A DNA stretch of 26,388 nucleotides from an uncultured Oscillibacter sp. (GCA_910585245.1 CAJUCO010000033.1:1-26388), one strand, 5' to 3'; shown: positions 1 through 8,492, counted from the stretch's first letter. Notes: generated from the sequence alone by a model not told the origin. Program-made: numbers and translations.

Positions 1-446
1 GCCTCCGGCGTCACCACGCCGCTGTCCGTCAGCAGGCCGAAGCCCCCGTCGGGGGTGTCGAAGCGGTAGCCCCGGGAGCCGGGGGAGTCATGGGAGGTGG
101 GAAAGGCAGTGACGGCGCAGTCCTTCACGAAAAAGGTCCCCTCCGCCTCCCGGAGGCGGTCCTCCAGAAGAACCATCCGCCGCAACAGGTCCCGGCCTGC
201 CGGGGCGGAGGCGTAGACGGGGCAGCCGGTGCGCTTTAAAAGGGTCTGGAGGCCGGAGATGTGGTCCGAGTGGGTGTGGGTGATGAAAATGCCGTCCAGG
301 TCCCCCAGGTCCAGCCCCAGGGCCTGAAGCCCCTGGCGGATACGGCGGCAGGAGATGCCCGCGTCCACCAAAAGGTTTCCCCCCTCCCAGGAGAGGGCCA
401 GCGCGTTGCCGGAAGAACCGCTGGCCAGAGTATGTACTGTCGTCAA
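1..446 (-). CDS. walJ: WalJ/YycJ-type metallo-beta-lactamase-fold hydrolase (C-terminal part beyond the window edge)
   Basis: MBL-fold hydrolase of the YycJ/WalJ family, usually the last or near-last gene of WalRK operons; family work links it to coordinating cell division and DNA replication, probably as a nuclease. The translated N-terminus shows the family pattern LASGSSGN, then a VDAG strand and the metal-binding motif HTHSDH (THxHxDH type). A later TSHDS segment fits the next metal ligand region. I start it at TTG 446, because GGAGG sits 8 bases upstream and there is no in-frame ATG nearby. The stop of the preceding TfoX-like gene overlaps this start by 4 bases (TTGA), so the two are translationally coupled. 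Only about 148 residues are inside the window; the family is about 260 long. Confidence 0.88.
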   Translation of the reverse strand, partial: MTTVHTLASGSSGNALALSWEGGNLLVDAGISCRRIRQGLQALGLDLGDLDGIFITHTHSDHISGLQTLLKRTGCPVYASAPAGRDLLRRMVLLEDRLREAEGTFFVKDCAVTAFPTSHDSPGSRGYRFDTPDGGFGLLTDSGVVTPE

Positions 447-718
447 CCCGGGGGACCTCCTTTTTCTTTCAGCGCGTCGCTGAATTCCTTCAAATCCGCC
501 TTTACTTCCGGGGGGAGTTCATGGAAGTCCACACCCCGGACCGCCCCCTCCAGGGCGTAGAGATGGACCAGGCAGACGCCGGGATAGAGGGTTTTCAGGC
601 GGAAAAAGGCGTCCTTGGCCCCGGCCTCCGCCAGCTCCTCCGGAGTGCGGACGCCCACCGCCGCCAGCTTCCGGGCCATCTCCCCGCCGATGTTTCGCAT
701 GGTTTTCAAATCCGCCAT
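443..718 (-). CDS. TfoX C-terminal-domain protein
   Basis: A 91-residue protein that is essentially only the TfoX/Sxy C-terminal domain. The family signature is visible: a helix-hairpin-like NIGGEMARKL start, GVRTPEELAEAGAKDAFFRLK, then LVHLYALEGAVRG and an LPPEVKADLKEF helix. In proteobacteria the full TfoX/Sxy protein regulates competence; stand-alone C-terminal domains in Firmicutes have no established job, so no competence role should be assumed. AGGAGG lies 8-9 bases before the ATG. It sits 19 bases after the acetyltransferase gene and overlaps the walJ start by 4 bases, so it is part of the murA-walJ transcription unit. Confidence 0.85.
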   Translation of the reverse strand: MADLKTMRNIGGEMARKLAAVGVRTPEELAEAGAKDAFFRLKTLYPGVCLVHLYALEGAVRGVDFHELPPEVKADLKEFSDALKEKGGPPG

Positions 719-737
719 GTTTTTCCTCCTTGGGTGG

Positions 738-1178
738 TCACAATTTCATATACAAAAGCGGGTAGGGCCCACCCTGCTCGTCCGTCTCCGTCCGCCGGTA
801 AACCCGGAAGCCCATGTACTCATAAAAGCCCCTGGCCTGGGGATTTTGTTCGTTCACCGCCAGCTCTCGGAGGCCGTAGCGCTCCATTCCGTATTGGAGC
901 ATCGCCCGTCCAAGGCCCTTTCCCCGCGCCTCCGGCAACAGGAACAGCATTTCCAGCCGCTGTCCATCCGCACCCAAAAAACCGACGGGAACACCCCTCC
1001 CGTCCTCCCCCACCACCAGGTGGGGAACCTCCCGCAGGGCCTGGGGGACATAGGCCTTGATGGCCTTCACCTCGCCGCCGGACAAAAACGCGTGGGTGGC
1101 CCGGACGGAACGCTCCCAGACCTCCAGCAGGCGGTCCAGACGCTCCGGCGTCCTGGAGTCCAGCTCTACAATCCGCAT
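738..1178 (-). CDS. GNAT family N-acetyltransferase, YjaB-like
   Basis: A GCN5-related N-acetyltransferase of 146 residues. The acetyl-CoA-binding motif A is LFLLPEARGKGLGRAML (R/QxxGxG/A form), followed by the usual C-terminal NEQNPQARGFYEYMGF segment. The N-terminal VWERSVRATHAFL and the C-terminal YPLLYMKL resemble E. coli YjaB, a GNAT of undefined physiological substrate. I prefer ATG 1178, because AAGGAGG precedes it closely; the upstream in-frame ATG at 1253 would overlap the end of murA and lacks a ribosome site. It lies 67 bases after murA and 19 bases before the TfoX-like gene. The substrate cannot be inferred; an envelope-related target is only a guess from context. Confidence 0.9.
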   Translation of the reverse strand: MRIVELDSRTPERLDRLLEVWERSVRATHAFLSGGEVKAIKAYVPQALREVPHLVVGEDGRGVPVGFLGADGQRLEMLFLLPEARGKGLGRAMLQYGMERYGLRELAVNEQNPQARGFYEYMGFRVYRRTETDEQGGPYPLLYMKL

Positions 1179-1245
1179 AGGCCCTCCTTCGCAAAAACCG
1201 GGAGACGGAAGGGCCTCCCCTCCATCTCCCGGAACCGTTTCGATG

Positions 1246-2541
1246 TTACCCAAGGTTCAACCGCTGGTGCTCCTCCGATTCCTCCACGGCCCGGACGTTG
1301 GCCCCCAGCCCGCGGAGTTTTTCCACCAGATTCTCATAGCCCCGCTCAATGTAATGGATACAGGAGATCTCGCTTTGTCCCTTGGCGGCCAGGGCGGCGA
1401 TGACCAGAGCGGCCCCCGCCCGCAGGTCCGAGGCCTGAATCGGTGCGCCCACCAGATGGTCCACCCCCTCCACCACGGCGGTCTTGTCGTCCACCTGGAT
1501 ATTGGCCCCCATGCGGCGGAGCTCGTCCACATAGCGGTAGCGGCTGGACCACACGCTCTCCGTCACCAGGGAGATGCCCTGGGCCAAAGAGAGCACGGTG
1601 GTGATCTGGGGCTGCATATCCGTGGGAAAGCCGGGATAGGGCAAGGTCTTGATGTTGGCCCGGCGCAGCGGGCCGTTCCGGCGGACCAGGAGGGTGTCCT
1701 CGTGTTCCTCCACCTCCACGCCGCACTCCTGGAGCTTGGCGGTGATGCAGTCCATATGCTTGGGGATGATGTTTTTCACCAGGATCTGTCCCCCTGCGGC
1801 GGCGGCGGCGGCCATATAGGTGCCCGCCTCAATCTGGTCGGGGATAATGGCGTAGCTTCCGCCCCGGAGGCGGTCCACCCCCCGGATCTTGATGGTGTCC
1901 GTGCCCGCGCCCCGAATATTGGCCCCCATAGAGTTCAAAAAGTTGGCCAGATCCACAATGTGGGGCTCTTTCGCGGCGTTTTCGATGACGGTGCGCCCCT
2001 CCGCCATAACAGCGGCCATCATAATGTTCATGGTGGCCCCCACGGAGACCACGTCCAGGTAAATGCTGGTGCCTTTCAAACGGGACTCTCCCGCGGTGGC
2101 CCGGATAAAGCCCCCCTCCACCACCACGGTGGCTCCCAGGGCGTTGAATCCCTTCATGTGCTGGTCGATGGGCCGGACGCCGCCGAAGTTGCAGCCCCCC
2201 GGAAGGGCCACCTCCGCCTGCCCGAACCGGCCCAGGAGGGCCCCGATGAAGTAGGTAGAGGCCCGGATGCGCCGGGCCATGTCATAGGGCGTACGGGTGG
2301 AGTGAATGTGGCGGCAGTCCACCTCCACGGTGTGGCGGTCGATGCTGCGGACCCCTGCCCCCAGCTGCCCGAGAATGCTGAGGCACAACGTCACGTCGGA
2401 AATCTGGGGAATGTTCTCAATGCGGCAGATCCCGTCCACCAGCAGCGCGGCGGGAATAATGGCTACGGCGGCGTTTTTCGCACCGCTGATCTCAACTTCG
2501 CCAAACAGGGGCGTTCCGCCCTGTACAATATATTTTGTCAA
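1246..2541 (-). CDS. murA: UDP-N-acetylglucosamine 1-carboxyvinyltransferase
   Basis: First committed step of peptidoglycan synthesis: transfers enolpyruvate from PEP to UDP-GlcNAc in the cytoplasm. The 431-residue length fits the family. Lys22-Asn23 lie in GEVEISGAKNAA, and the mobile catalytic loop carries Cys117 in PGGCNFGG, followed by RPIDQH. The cysteine predicts a normal fosfomycin-sensitive form; Asp at this site gives resistance. The start is set at TTG 2541, with GAGGG 8 bases upstream and agreement with the usual MurA N-terminus; an ATG at 2586 would add 15 residues with no homology pattern. The gene has its own promoter (2690-2718) behind a terminator that separates it from yycI. 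It stands between yycI and walJ, where Bacilli have none. Confidence 0.97.
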   Translation of the reverse strand: MTKYIVQGGTPLFGEVEISGAKNAAVAIIPAALLVDGICRIENIPQISDVTLCLSILGQLGAGVRSIDRHTVEVDCRHIHSTRTPYDMARRIRASTYFIGALLGRFGQAEVALPGGCNFGGVRPIDQHMKGFNALGATVVVEGGFIRATAGESRLKGTSIYLDVVSVGATMNIMMAAVMAEGRTVIENAAKEPHIVDLANFLNSMGANIRGAGTDTIKIRGVDRLRGGSYAIIPDQIEAGTYMAAAAAAGGQILVKNIIPKHMDCITAKLQECGVEVEEHEDTLLVRRNGPLRRANIKTLPYPGFPTDMQPQITTVLSLAQGISLVTESVWSSRYRYVDELRRMGANIQVDDKTAVVEGVDHLVGAPIQASDLRAGAALVIAALAAKGQSEISCIHYIERGYENLVEKLRGLGANVRAVEESEEHQRLNLG

Positions 2542-2689
2542 AATATTGACCCTCTTTTCAAGCAACAGTTTGCCGGTCCTGGGCATTCGTGAAAGGCACA
2601 GAGAACAGTTTGCCCGGCCGGCGGCGCTTCATACCCGCGATGAACGCGGGGAGGTAAATTCTTCTTTGCGCTTTTTTACATACTTTGTA

Positions 2690-2718
2690 ATCATAGCACA
2701 GGCGCCGGAAAAAAGCAA
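2690..2718 (-). promoter_or_regulatory. Promoter of the murA-GNAT-tfoX-walJ unit
   Basis: On the minus strand TTGCTT (2713-2718), a 17-base spacer and TATGAT (2690-2695). Transcription would begin near 2683, giving a leader of about 140 bases before the TTG start of murA. The leader contains a small GC hairpin (CCCGCG with CGCGGG, 2634-2650). Confidence 0.65.
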
Positions 2719-2781
2719 ACCTTTCCTTCCGTGTTTTTACATAATGTTTGGTCGAAAAAGCCCGATTGCTTCCATAGACGG

Positions 2782-2816
2782 CCTGAAAACCCGGCCCAGT
2801 GGGCCGGGTTTTCAGG
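2782..2816. terminator. Perfect 16-bp hairpin between yycI and murA
   Basis: CCTGAAAACCCGGCCC (2782-2797), loop AGT, and its exact complement (2801-2816). The stem carries A-rich and T-rich flanks within the arms, so it can end transcription in either direction. It lies just after the yycI stop and upstream of the murA promoter, so it should uncouple murA from the walR operon. Confidence 0.8.
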
Positions 2817-2833
2817 AGAAATATGGATGGGCG

Positions 2834-3664
2834 TTACACCGTCGGCTCTCCAGTCCGGGCGCCTCCGGCGGTCACCGCGCCGCTGAGACTGTTCACATAG
2901 TAGTCCTCCGTGTCGGTGACAACCCGCCAAGCCGGAACCAATGACATGGCCGCGCCGGTATTTTGAAGCTCATAGCACAGCTGGGTCTCCGTCACCGTGG
3001 AGGCCACGGCCGCGTTCTCCCGCCGCATCCGCTGAAAGGCCAGAAGGGCTCCGGCGGCGGAGAGAGGCTGTTCTCCCAGGGCGGGAACGCCGTCCTGGGG
3101 CAGGAGCGTACCGCTGACGGAGGTGAGAACGTAGTTTTCTACGGTGAAGGTAACCGAGCAGTTGAAAACCGGCAAGGAGTTGAACACTCCCACGGCGCTG
3201 AAAACGCCGTCTCCCTCCTCATCCAGGGAAACGTCCGTGTCCTCGTAGGAAAACTCCCGGCAAAACTCCCGGCAGACATCCTCCACATTCTCCTCCGCCA
3301 GGGTCCCGCTGGCCTCGAAGCCGCCGCTGGAACGAAAGAGGGCCTCCCCCCCGGGGCCGGTGTAGTGGAAGATGCCGCCCCCCTGGTCGGAGACGGTGGG
3401 AAACTCCCCCAGGAGGAAGGCGGCGGCCCGCTCCTCCAGGGCGGACTCCCGGACAAGGGTCACCCCCTCCGGAGGCGCGTCCCGGGAGATCGCGCCGCCG
3501 TCCAGCGTCATGCCGTCCTCCTCAAAGAGGGCCACCAGCTCTTCCACCGTCCGGAGAAAGGCGTCCCGCTCCGCCGCGCGGCGCTGGGCCAGGGAGAAGA
3601 GCAAAAAGCCGTTGAGCAGGACCAGAATCAAGATGATGATATTTTTCAGGCGGCAGCGGTCCAA
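2834..3664 (-). CDS. yycI: YycI-like regulator of the WalK kinase
   Basis: Membrane-anchored extracytoplasmic protein of 276 residues. One N-terminal transmembrane segment (about residues 8-25, NIIILILVLLNGFLLFSL) follows a short basic start, the classical YycI layout of KxIfIi..LN.FL. The rest is an extracellular alpha/beta region with FHYTG and PAWRVVTDTEDYYVNSLSG near the end, typical of the YycI/YycH fold. In B. subtilis YycI and YycH bind WalK in the membrane and restrain it; in S. aureus they activate it, so the sign here is unknown. The start is TTG 3664, with GGAGG 7 bases upstream. It is the last gene before the terminator at 2782-2816. Sequence is divergent; the assignment rests on topology plus position. 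Confidence 0.85.
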   Translation of the reverse strand: MDRCRLKNIIILILVLLNGFLLFSLAQRRAAERDAFLRTVEELVALFEEDGMTLDGGAISRDAPPEGVTLVRESALEERAAAFLLGEFPTVSDQGGGIFHYTGPGGEALFRSSGGFEASGTLAEENVEDVCREFCREFSYEDTDVSLDEEGDGVFSAVGVFNSLPVFNCSVTFTVENYVLTSVSGTLLPQDGVPALGEQPLSAAGALLAFQRMRRENAAVASTVTETQLCYELQNTGAAMSLVPAWRVVTDTEDYYVNSLSGAVTAGGARTGEPTV

Positions 3665-3763
3665 AACGGGGCCTCCTTTCTAAAAGGGCGGTTTCGCGTC
3701 TCTGGGCCCAGTCCCAGAGTCCGGACCTTCCCGCTTACTCCCCCCGGTTATGAATGCAGCTTC

Positions 3764-5032
3764 TCAGTCCGACAGCCAGCAGGCCCGGCATTCCCCGTTT
3801 CGCTCCACATAGCCGATGGACAGTTCCTTCCCGGGGCTGGAGGCGGCCACGGCCAGAGCCTGGGGCAGAGGCAGCAGCAAAGAGGATCCTTCCGCCGGAA
3901 CGTATTGCCGGAACCGCAGGGTCATGGCGGTGACGGAGACGCCGGTAAGGGTGATCTCCGCGGCGAAACTCCCGTCCTGAAACCGGACGGGCACGCCTCC
4001 CACCTGATAGCCAAAGCGGAGGACCGTCACGTCCCCATTGCGCCGCAGGCTCTGGAGCCAGGGCTGGGCCTCTCCGGAGACGGGGGAGAGCAGGCCCCCC
4101 AACAGGGACCCGGCCCCCAGGGCTGCCTCCCGGGCCGTGGGCAATTCCCCGGCGGCGCGGACGCTGAGACTGGGGTCGTCTCCGCTTTGATAGTAGACGG
4201 TGTTGTCCGGACGGATGCGCAAGGTCCGGTCTCCGTCCATGATCAGCTCCGTGCCGTTGGACTCGGTGTGGCGGGTGCGGCTTCGAAGGTTGAAGCCCAG
4301 GGCGGAGAGCAACCAGTCCGTCCCCCCCGCCAGGGGGGCCCCCACGGTGAAGGCGGGAAGCTGGGGGGGCTGGTCCGGCAGCAGTGAGCAGGGGTCCAGT
4401 GCTTTCTCCAGCCCCTCTCCGTCCAGGGCGAAGGAGGCGTTCCCCAGCTCATAGCGGCCGATCACCTGCTCCAGACTGTCGGTGGAGACGGCGGTAGAGG
4501 CCCGGTAGTAACTCTCGCCGCCATCCCAGAGGTAGAGGCTCACGCTGCCGGACTGAAGAGCCAGAAGAAGGCGGCGGGCGCTCAGATCCTCCCGGGGGGA
4601 GACGTCCTCTCCGCCCCCCAGAAGCCCTGCCAGAACGGACAGGGGCAAAGGCTCCACGAAATCATAGTAAAGGGACGGCCTCCCCAGAGCCCGGAGAAGC
4701 TCCGTCCGGGTGCAGGCAGCGTATTCTTTGGCGGAACCCAGGGCCTCCAACAGGCGGCGGCCCAGAGGGTCGGCAAAGTCCCCGTCCCCGGTGGTAAGGG
4801 CCACGCTTGCATAGCGCCCATAGTCCCCGGTGACGGCCACCCGCACCGGGGCGGTGAGATCCGCCGCCGGGGCGGCGGACTGGCTGGTCCCTGCCGTGGC
4901 CGCCGGTTGCCCGGTGGTCAGGTCCAGGTTGTAGAGTTGGGTCTGGGCGAAAAGCACCGCCGCCGAGAGGGCGAGGACGGTAATGACCAGGTTTTGCGCC
5001 AGATTCCGGCGGTTGCGCCGCTGTTCTTCCAT
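3764..5032 (-). CDS. yycH: YycH-like regulator of the WalK kinase
   Basis: A 422-residue protein with a basic cytoplasmic start (EEQRRNRRNLAQN), one transmembrane helix (about 13-30) and a large extracytoplasmic part. The middle carries LRIRPDNTVYYQS and the C-terminal third PWLQSLRRNGDVTVLRFGYQVGGVPVRF, matching YycH-type domains, where the final domains share the YycI fold. It should act with YycI on WalK from outside the membrane. Translation is coupled: the ATG is 3 bases after the walK stop, and its ribosome site (GGAGGG) lies inside the end of walK. It is followed after about 100 bases by yycI. A stretch at residues 40-56 is Ala/Thr/Ser-rich and probably a flexible linker. Confidence 0.87.
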   Translation of the reverse strand: MEEQRRNRRNLAQNLVITVLALSAAVLFAQTQLYNLDLTTGQPAATAGTSQSAAPAADLTAPVRVAVTGDYGRYASVALTTGDGDFADPLGRRLLEALGSAKEYAACTRTELLRALGRPSLYYDFVEPLPLSVLAGLLGGGEDVSPREDLSARRLLLALQSGSVSLYLWDGGESYYRASTAVSTDSLEQVIGRYELGNASFALDGEGLEKALDPCSLLPDQPPQLPAFTVGAPLAGGTDWLLSALGFNLRSRTRHTESNGTELIMDGDRTLRIRPDNTVYYQSGDDPSLSVRAAGELPTAREAALGAGSLLGGLLSPVSGEAQPWLQSLRRNGDVTVLRFGYQVGGVPVRFQDGSFAAEITLTGVSVTAMTLRFRQYVPAEGSSLLLPLPQALAVAASSPGKELSIGYVERNGECRACWLSD

Positions 5033-5035
5033 GGC

Positions 5036-6841
5036 TCATCCCTCCGTCCCGCCGCCCCGGCCCTGGGCGATGGGCAAGGTCATGCGAATGGTGGTGCCGG
5101 GTCCCTCGTGGGGAACCAGGGCGATGGTCCCCCGGTGCCGCTGGACGATTTCCCGGGCGATGGAGAGCCCCAGACCCGTGCCTCCGGACTCCCGGGAGCG
5201 GGCCTTGTCCACCCGGTAGAACCGGTCGAAGATCCGTTCCCGGTCCTTTTCCGGGATGCCGATGCCGTCGTCCCAAACCTCCATCCAGACCGTGTCCTCT
5301 TCACAGCCTGCGGAAACGTGAATGTGGCCCCCGTCGGGGGTGTATTTGATGGCGTTGCCCAGAATGTTCATCATCACCTGTTCCAGGCGGCTCCGGTCTC
5401 CCACGATCAGGGGCAGGTGCTCCAGATCGGCGCAGGTGAGGGCGTGGCCCCGCTGCTGGGCGTTCAGGGCGCTGGAGCGGACCACGCTTTGAATGGCCTG
5501 GGCAAAGGGGAAGCGGGAGAGGACCAGCTCCGCGTCCCCCCGGTCCAGGCGGGAGAGGGTGAGGAGGTCTTGCACAATGTGGGTCATCCGGTCCGTCTCC
5601 GTGATGATGATGTCCAAAAAATTGTTGGCCATGGGCTGGGGGATGTCCCCCTCCGCGTCCCGAAGCGTCTCGGCATAGGTGCGGACGTTGGTCAGGGGCG
5701 TGCGGAGCTCATGGGAGACGTTGGCCACAAATTCCTTCCGGCGCTCCTCGTTGCGGTGCTGCTCCGTCACGTCGTGGAGGACGATGAGCACGCCCCCCCG
5801 CTCCCGGTCGGAGAAGGGGGCAAGATAGACCTCCAGGGTTTTCTCCCCGGCCTCCAGCTCCCCCTCGGCAAAGTTGGGCCGCTGAAGGGCCAGCATCTCC
5901 CGGAAGGGGTGGAGCGCGCCGAAAAGCTCGTCATAGGTGCACGCGGGCCCCACGGGGCGCTGAAGCATGGTGTTGGCGGCGGGGTTGCAGTGGATCAGCC
6001 TCCCATCGTGGTCAAAGGCCACCACGCCGTCGGTCATGTGGAGGAAGAGGGTGTCCAGCTTGTTCCGCTCGTTCTCCACAGCGGCCAGCGTGGCCTGGAG
6101 CACCCCGGCCATTTCGTTGAAGGTTCCGGTGAGAATGCCGATCTCGTCGGTGGACTCCACAGGCAGGGCGCTGTCAAAGTCCCCGGAGGCCATCCGCTCC
6201 GCCCCGGCGGTGAGCTTTTCAATGGGGCCCACCATGGTCTTGGAGAGGGGGAAGCTCAAAAGCGCGGAGATGAGCAGGCCGATGAAAAGGGCCTGCATGA
6301 TGATTTGAAAGAGCTGGCTGTTCAGGCCGGAGACGGTGTCCCGGGTGTCCAGAATATAAATGATAAAGGCGTTGTCCCCCCCGAAGATGGGGATGGCCGC
6401 GTCCATGTAGTCCGCGGTGATGTCACTGACGTCTCCGATGCCGGATTCGTCGTGACGGAGCACGGCGTTTCGGGCGGTGAGGAGGTTGGGGCTTTGTTCC
6501 CGGGGCATGGAGCTTTCGGCGGCGGAGCCGTTGAGGTAGGTTCCGGTTTCCCCGTCGAGAACGAAATAGTTTCTCGTCCGATAGTCGATGCCCAGCTTTC
6601 CGGCGGTGAGCTCCATCATGTCGTGGACCCGGTCGGCGCCGTCGTCCTGAGCAGCCTCTCCCCGGAGGGACGTGACAAACTCCCGCTGGTCCGCCCCAAA
6701 GACGCTGTCAATCTGCTGGTAAAACGTGTTGGTGAAGAAGGTGGAGACGTTGATGGTCAAAAAGGCCCCCACCACGGCCATAAGGGAGGTGATCAAAAGC
6801 AATAAGATCAGGGTCAGCTTCATGTGGAGGCTGCGAAACAT
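5036..6841 (-). CDS. walK: Sensor histidine kinase of the WalKR system
   Basis: Membrane sensor kinase, 601 residues. Order: TM1 (about 8-31), an extracytoplasmic sensor of about 150 residues, TM2 (about 182-203), a HAMP linker (PLSKTMVGPIEKLTAGAERM onward), a PAS domain with ERNKLDTLFLHMTDGVVAFD, the HisKA box EFVANVSHELRTPL with the phospho-accepting His near residue 376, then HATPase_c with MNILGNAIKYTPDGG (N box), WDDGIGIPEKDRERIF (G1/F box) and GGTGLGLS (G2). WalK controls autolysins and wall metabolism and is often essential in low-GC Firmicutes. ATG 6841 is preferred over GTG 6844, because AAGGTG is then 7 bases away. It lies 79 bases downstream of walR and is followed immediately by yycH. 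Confidence 0.96.
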   Translation of the reverse strand: MFRSLHMKLTLILLLLITSLMAVVGAFLTINVSTFFTNTFYQQIDSVFGADQREFVTSLRGEAAQDDGADRVHDMMELTAGKLGIDYRTRNYFVLDGETGTYLNGSAAESSMPREQSPNLLTARNAVLRHDESGIGDVSDITADYMDAAIPIFGGDNAFIIYILDTRDTVSGLNSQLFQIIMQALFIGLLISALLSFPLSKTMVGPIEKLTAGAERMASGDFDSALPVESTDEIGILTGTFNEMAGVLQATLAAVENERNKLDTLFLHMTDGVVAFDHDGRLIHCNPAANTMLQRPVGPACTYDELFGALHPFREMLALQRPNFAEGELEAGEKTLEVYLAPFSDRERGGVLIVLHDVTEQHRNEERRKEFVANVSHELRTPLTNVRTYAETLRDAEGDIPQPMANNFLDIIITETDRMTHIVQDLLTLSRLDRGDAELVLSRFPFAQAIQSVVRSSALNAQQRGHALTCADLEHLPLIVGDRSRLEQVMMNILGNAIKYTPDGGHIHVSAGCEEDTVWMEVWDDGIGIPEKDRERIFDRFYRVDKARSRESGGTGLGLSIAREIVQRHRGTIALVPHEGPGTTIRMTLPIAQGRGGGTEG

Positions 6842-6920
6842 CACGGTACACCTTCTTTGCTTCCCCCTGAGAGGGGAGGATTGTACCCGCCTGAAAGACG
6901 GGCATAGGTCCTGTCTTTGG

Positions 6921-7634
6921 CTAGGAGACCGAGAAGTAATACCCCGCTCCCCGGCGAGTCAGGATATACACCGGCGAGGCCGGGTCGGCCTCGATTTTCT
7001 CCCGCAGCCGCCGGACCGTCACGTCCACCGTCCGCACGTCGTCCCCCACATACCCGTAATTCCAGACCTGCTCCATCAGGTCCACCCGGGAATAGACCTT
7101 GTTGGGGTGGCTGGCCAGGAAGGTCAAAAGCTCGTACTCCCGCTGGGTCAGGTCAATGGCCTTCCCCGCCCGGAAGACCTGGTGGCTGTCCGTGTTGATG
7201 GCCAAGTCCCCCGCCACGGGCATGGCGCTGTCTGCCGCCGCGCCTCCCGCGGGGGCCGCCATGGAGGTGCGGCGGATGTTGGCCTCCACCCGGGCGATGA
7301 CCTCCCGCATGGAAAAGGGCTTGGTGATATAATCGTCCGCCCCGGTTTCAAGTCCGCGGACCTTGTCGTCCTCCTCCTCCCGGGCGGTAAGCAGAAGGAT
7401 GGGCACATTGTCCCCGTCTTTCCGGAGGGCCTCGCACACGTCAAACCCAATCATCTTGGGTAGCATGATATCCAACAAAATCAGGTCCGGTTTCTCCGTC
7501 CGGGCCTTGCGGAGGCCGTCCTCCCCGTCATAGGACTCCAGGACGCGGTATCCCCGCCGCTCCAAGTTATAGCGCAGAATGTCCACAATATTTTTCTCGT
7601 CCTCTACAATCAGGACAGTTTTTTCCTCAGCCAT
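6921..7634 (-). CDS. walR: Response regulator of the WalKR system, OmpR/PhoB type
   Basis: DNA-binding response regulator of 237 residues. The receiver domain (about 5-120) has the acidic pair Glu11-Asp12, phospho-acceptor Asp55 in LILLDIMLP, the Thr of LLLTA and the Lys of ITKPF. A linker rich in Ala and Gly (about 125-140) leads to a winged-helix Trans_reg_C domain with LTQREYELLTFLASHPNKVYSR and VRTVDVTVRRLREKIE. It would be phosphorylated by WalK and control wall hydrolase and synthesis genes. GGAGG is 6 bases before the ATG. The preceding Nudix gene ends 126 bases upstream in the same direction; no convincing promoter is visible in that gap, so read-through from it is possible. Confidence 0.96.
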   Translation of the reverse strand: MAEEKTVLIVEDEKNIVDILRYNLERRGYRVLESYDGEDGLRKARTEKPDLILLDIMLPKMIGFDVCEALRKDGDNVPILLLTAREEEDDKVRGLETGADDYITKPFSMREVIARVEANIRRTSMAAPAGGAAADSAMPVAGDLAINTDSHQVFRAGKAIDLTQREYELLTFLASHPNKVYSRVDLMEQVWNYGYVGDDVRTVDVTVRRLREKIEADPASPVYILTRRGAGYYFSVS

Positions 7635-7655
7635 ATCTGACCTCCAAACTCACTT

Positions 7656-7678
7656 GCCGCCCCTTGGGGAGGGCGGCG
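7656..7678. terminator. GC-rich hairpin between the Nudix gene and walR
   Basis: GCCGCCC and GGGCGGC form a 7-bp stem with an 8-base loop. There is no T-run on either side, so this may be only an attenuating or leader hairpin, not a true terminator. Confidence 0.3.
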
Positions 7679-7760
7679 GTCCCCCCGACCCGGACCAATG
7701 AAACACCGGCCCGCCTTTCCCCGACGGAGACCTTGGCAGGTCCCGCCGGGGCGGCGCGGG

Positions 7761-8312
7761 TTACAGGTTTAAAAGTAGTTTCGCCTTCAGCACGGCGGCC
7801 ACGGTCTTGGCGTCCTCGATCTCCCCGGAGAGGCACCGGCGGACCATCTCGTCAAAGGGAATCCGCTCTACATTTAAAAACTCATCCTCGTCCAGGCTCT
7901 GCTGCTCCATCCGGAGATCCCGGGCAAGGTACAGGTGCAACGTCTCACCGTAACAACCGGGGGAGGGCAGAAGACGCCCCAGGGACTGATAAACCCCGGG
8001 CACCGCGCCGGTCTCCTCTCTCAGCTCCCGAAGCCCCGCTTCATAGGGGTCCTCCCCGGGGTGGTCCAGCTTCCCGGCGGGAATCTCCAGCAGGGGCTTT
8101 CCAAAGGGATAGCGGTATTGCGTCACCGTCAACACCCGGTTCTCCCCGTCCAGAGCCAGCACCGCCACGCCGCCGGGGTGGTCCGCCACCTCCCGAAGGG
8201 CGGTGCCGCCACCGGGCAGCTCCACGGTGTCCACGTGGACGGTGAGAATGCGGCCGGAGAAAACATCCTCCCGGCCAAGGGTTCGCTCCGTCAAGTCCAT
8301 CGGTTCGTTCAT
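7761..8312 (-). CDS. nudF: Nudix hydrolase, ADP-ribose pyrophosphatase type
   Basis: A 183-residue Nudix hydrolase expected to split ADP-ribose to AMP and ribose-5-phosphate. Family features: an N-terminal segment SGRILTVHVDTVELPGGGTALRE, the strand VLTVTQYRYPFGKPLLEIPAGKLD, and the Nudix box ending in RELREETGA. Between the conserved Gly of PAGK and the first Glu of the box there are six rather than five residues, a one-residue insertion. The C-terminal LLPSPGCYGETLHLYLARDL and EDAKTVAAVLKA match the NudF/ADPRase subgroup. AAAGGA lies 9 bases before the ATG. It has its own promoter at 8402-8430 and is the first gene of the minus-strand run that leads into walR. Confidence 0.92.
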   Translation of the reverse strand: MNEPMDLTERTLGREDVFSGRILTVHVDTVELPGGGTALREVADHPGGVAVLALDGENRVLTVTQYRYPFGKPLLEIPAGKLDHPGEDPYEAGLRELREETGAVPGVYQSLGRLLPSPGCYGETLHLYLARDLRMEQQSLDEDEFLNVERIPFDEMVRRCLSGEIEDAKTVAAVLKAKLLLNL

Positions 8313-8401
8313 GTCTCCGCGTCCTTTCCCGGCGGGCCTGGGAAACAGGTCCGGCGCTTTTACTCCGCCGCTTGCGGCAGCCGCTGGTGCGTATGGGTGA
8401 A

Positions 8402-8430
8402 ATTATACCACGCTGGAAGGAAAATGAAAA
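8402..8430 (-). promoter_or_regulatory. Promoter of the Nudix gene (and possibly walR)
   Basis: Minus strand TTTTCA (8425-8430), a 17-base spacer and a consensus TATAAT (8402-8407). The leader is about 85 bases and includes a GCCGC-AA-GCGGC hairpin. Confidence 0.6.
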
Positions 8431-8492
8431 GAGAAAATGTCCAAAGGCTCTGGCGGCAGGCAAAAAAGTCGGCTTCGTTCATAAATTCCCCC

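Noticed and set aside
4907..6805. A 632-codon plus-strand frame opposite walK and yycH
   Set aside because: Covers two clear genes on the other strand; composition is typical of antisense shadow.
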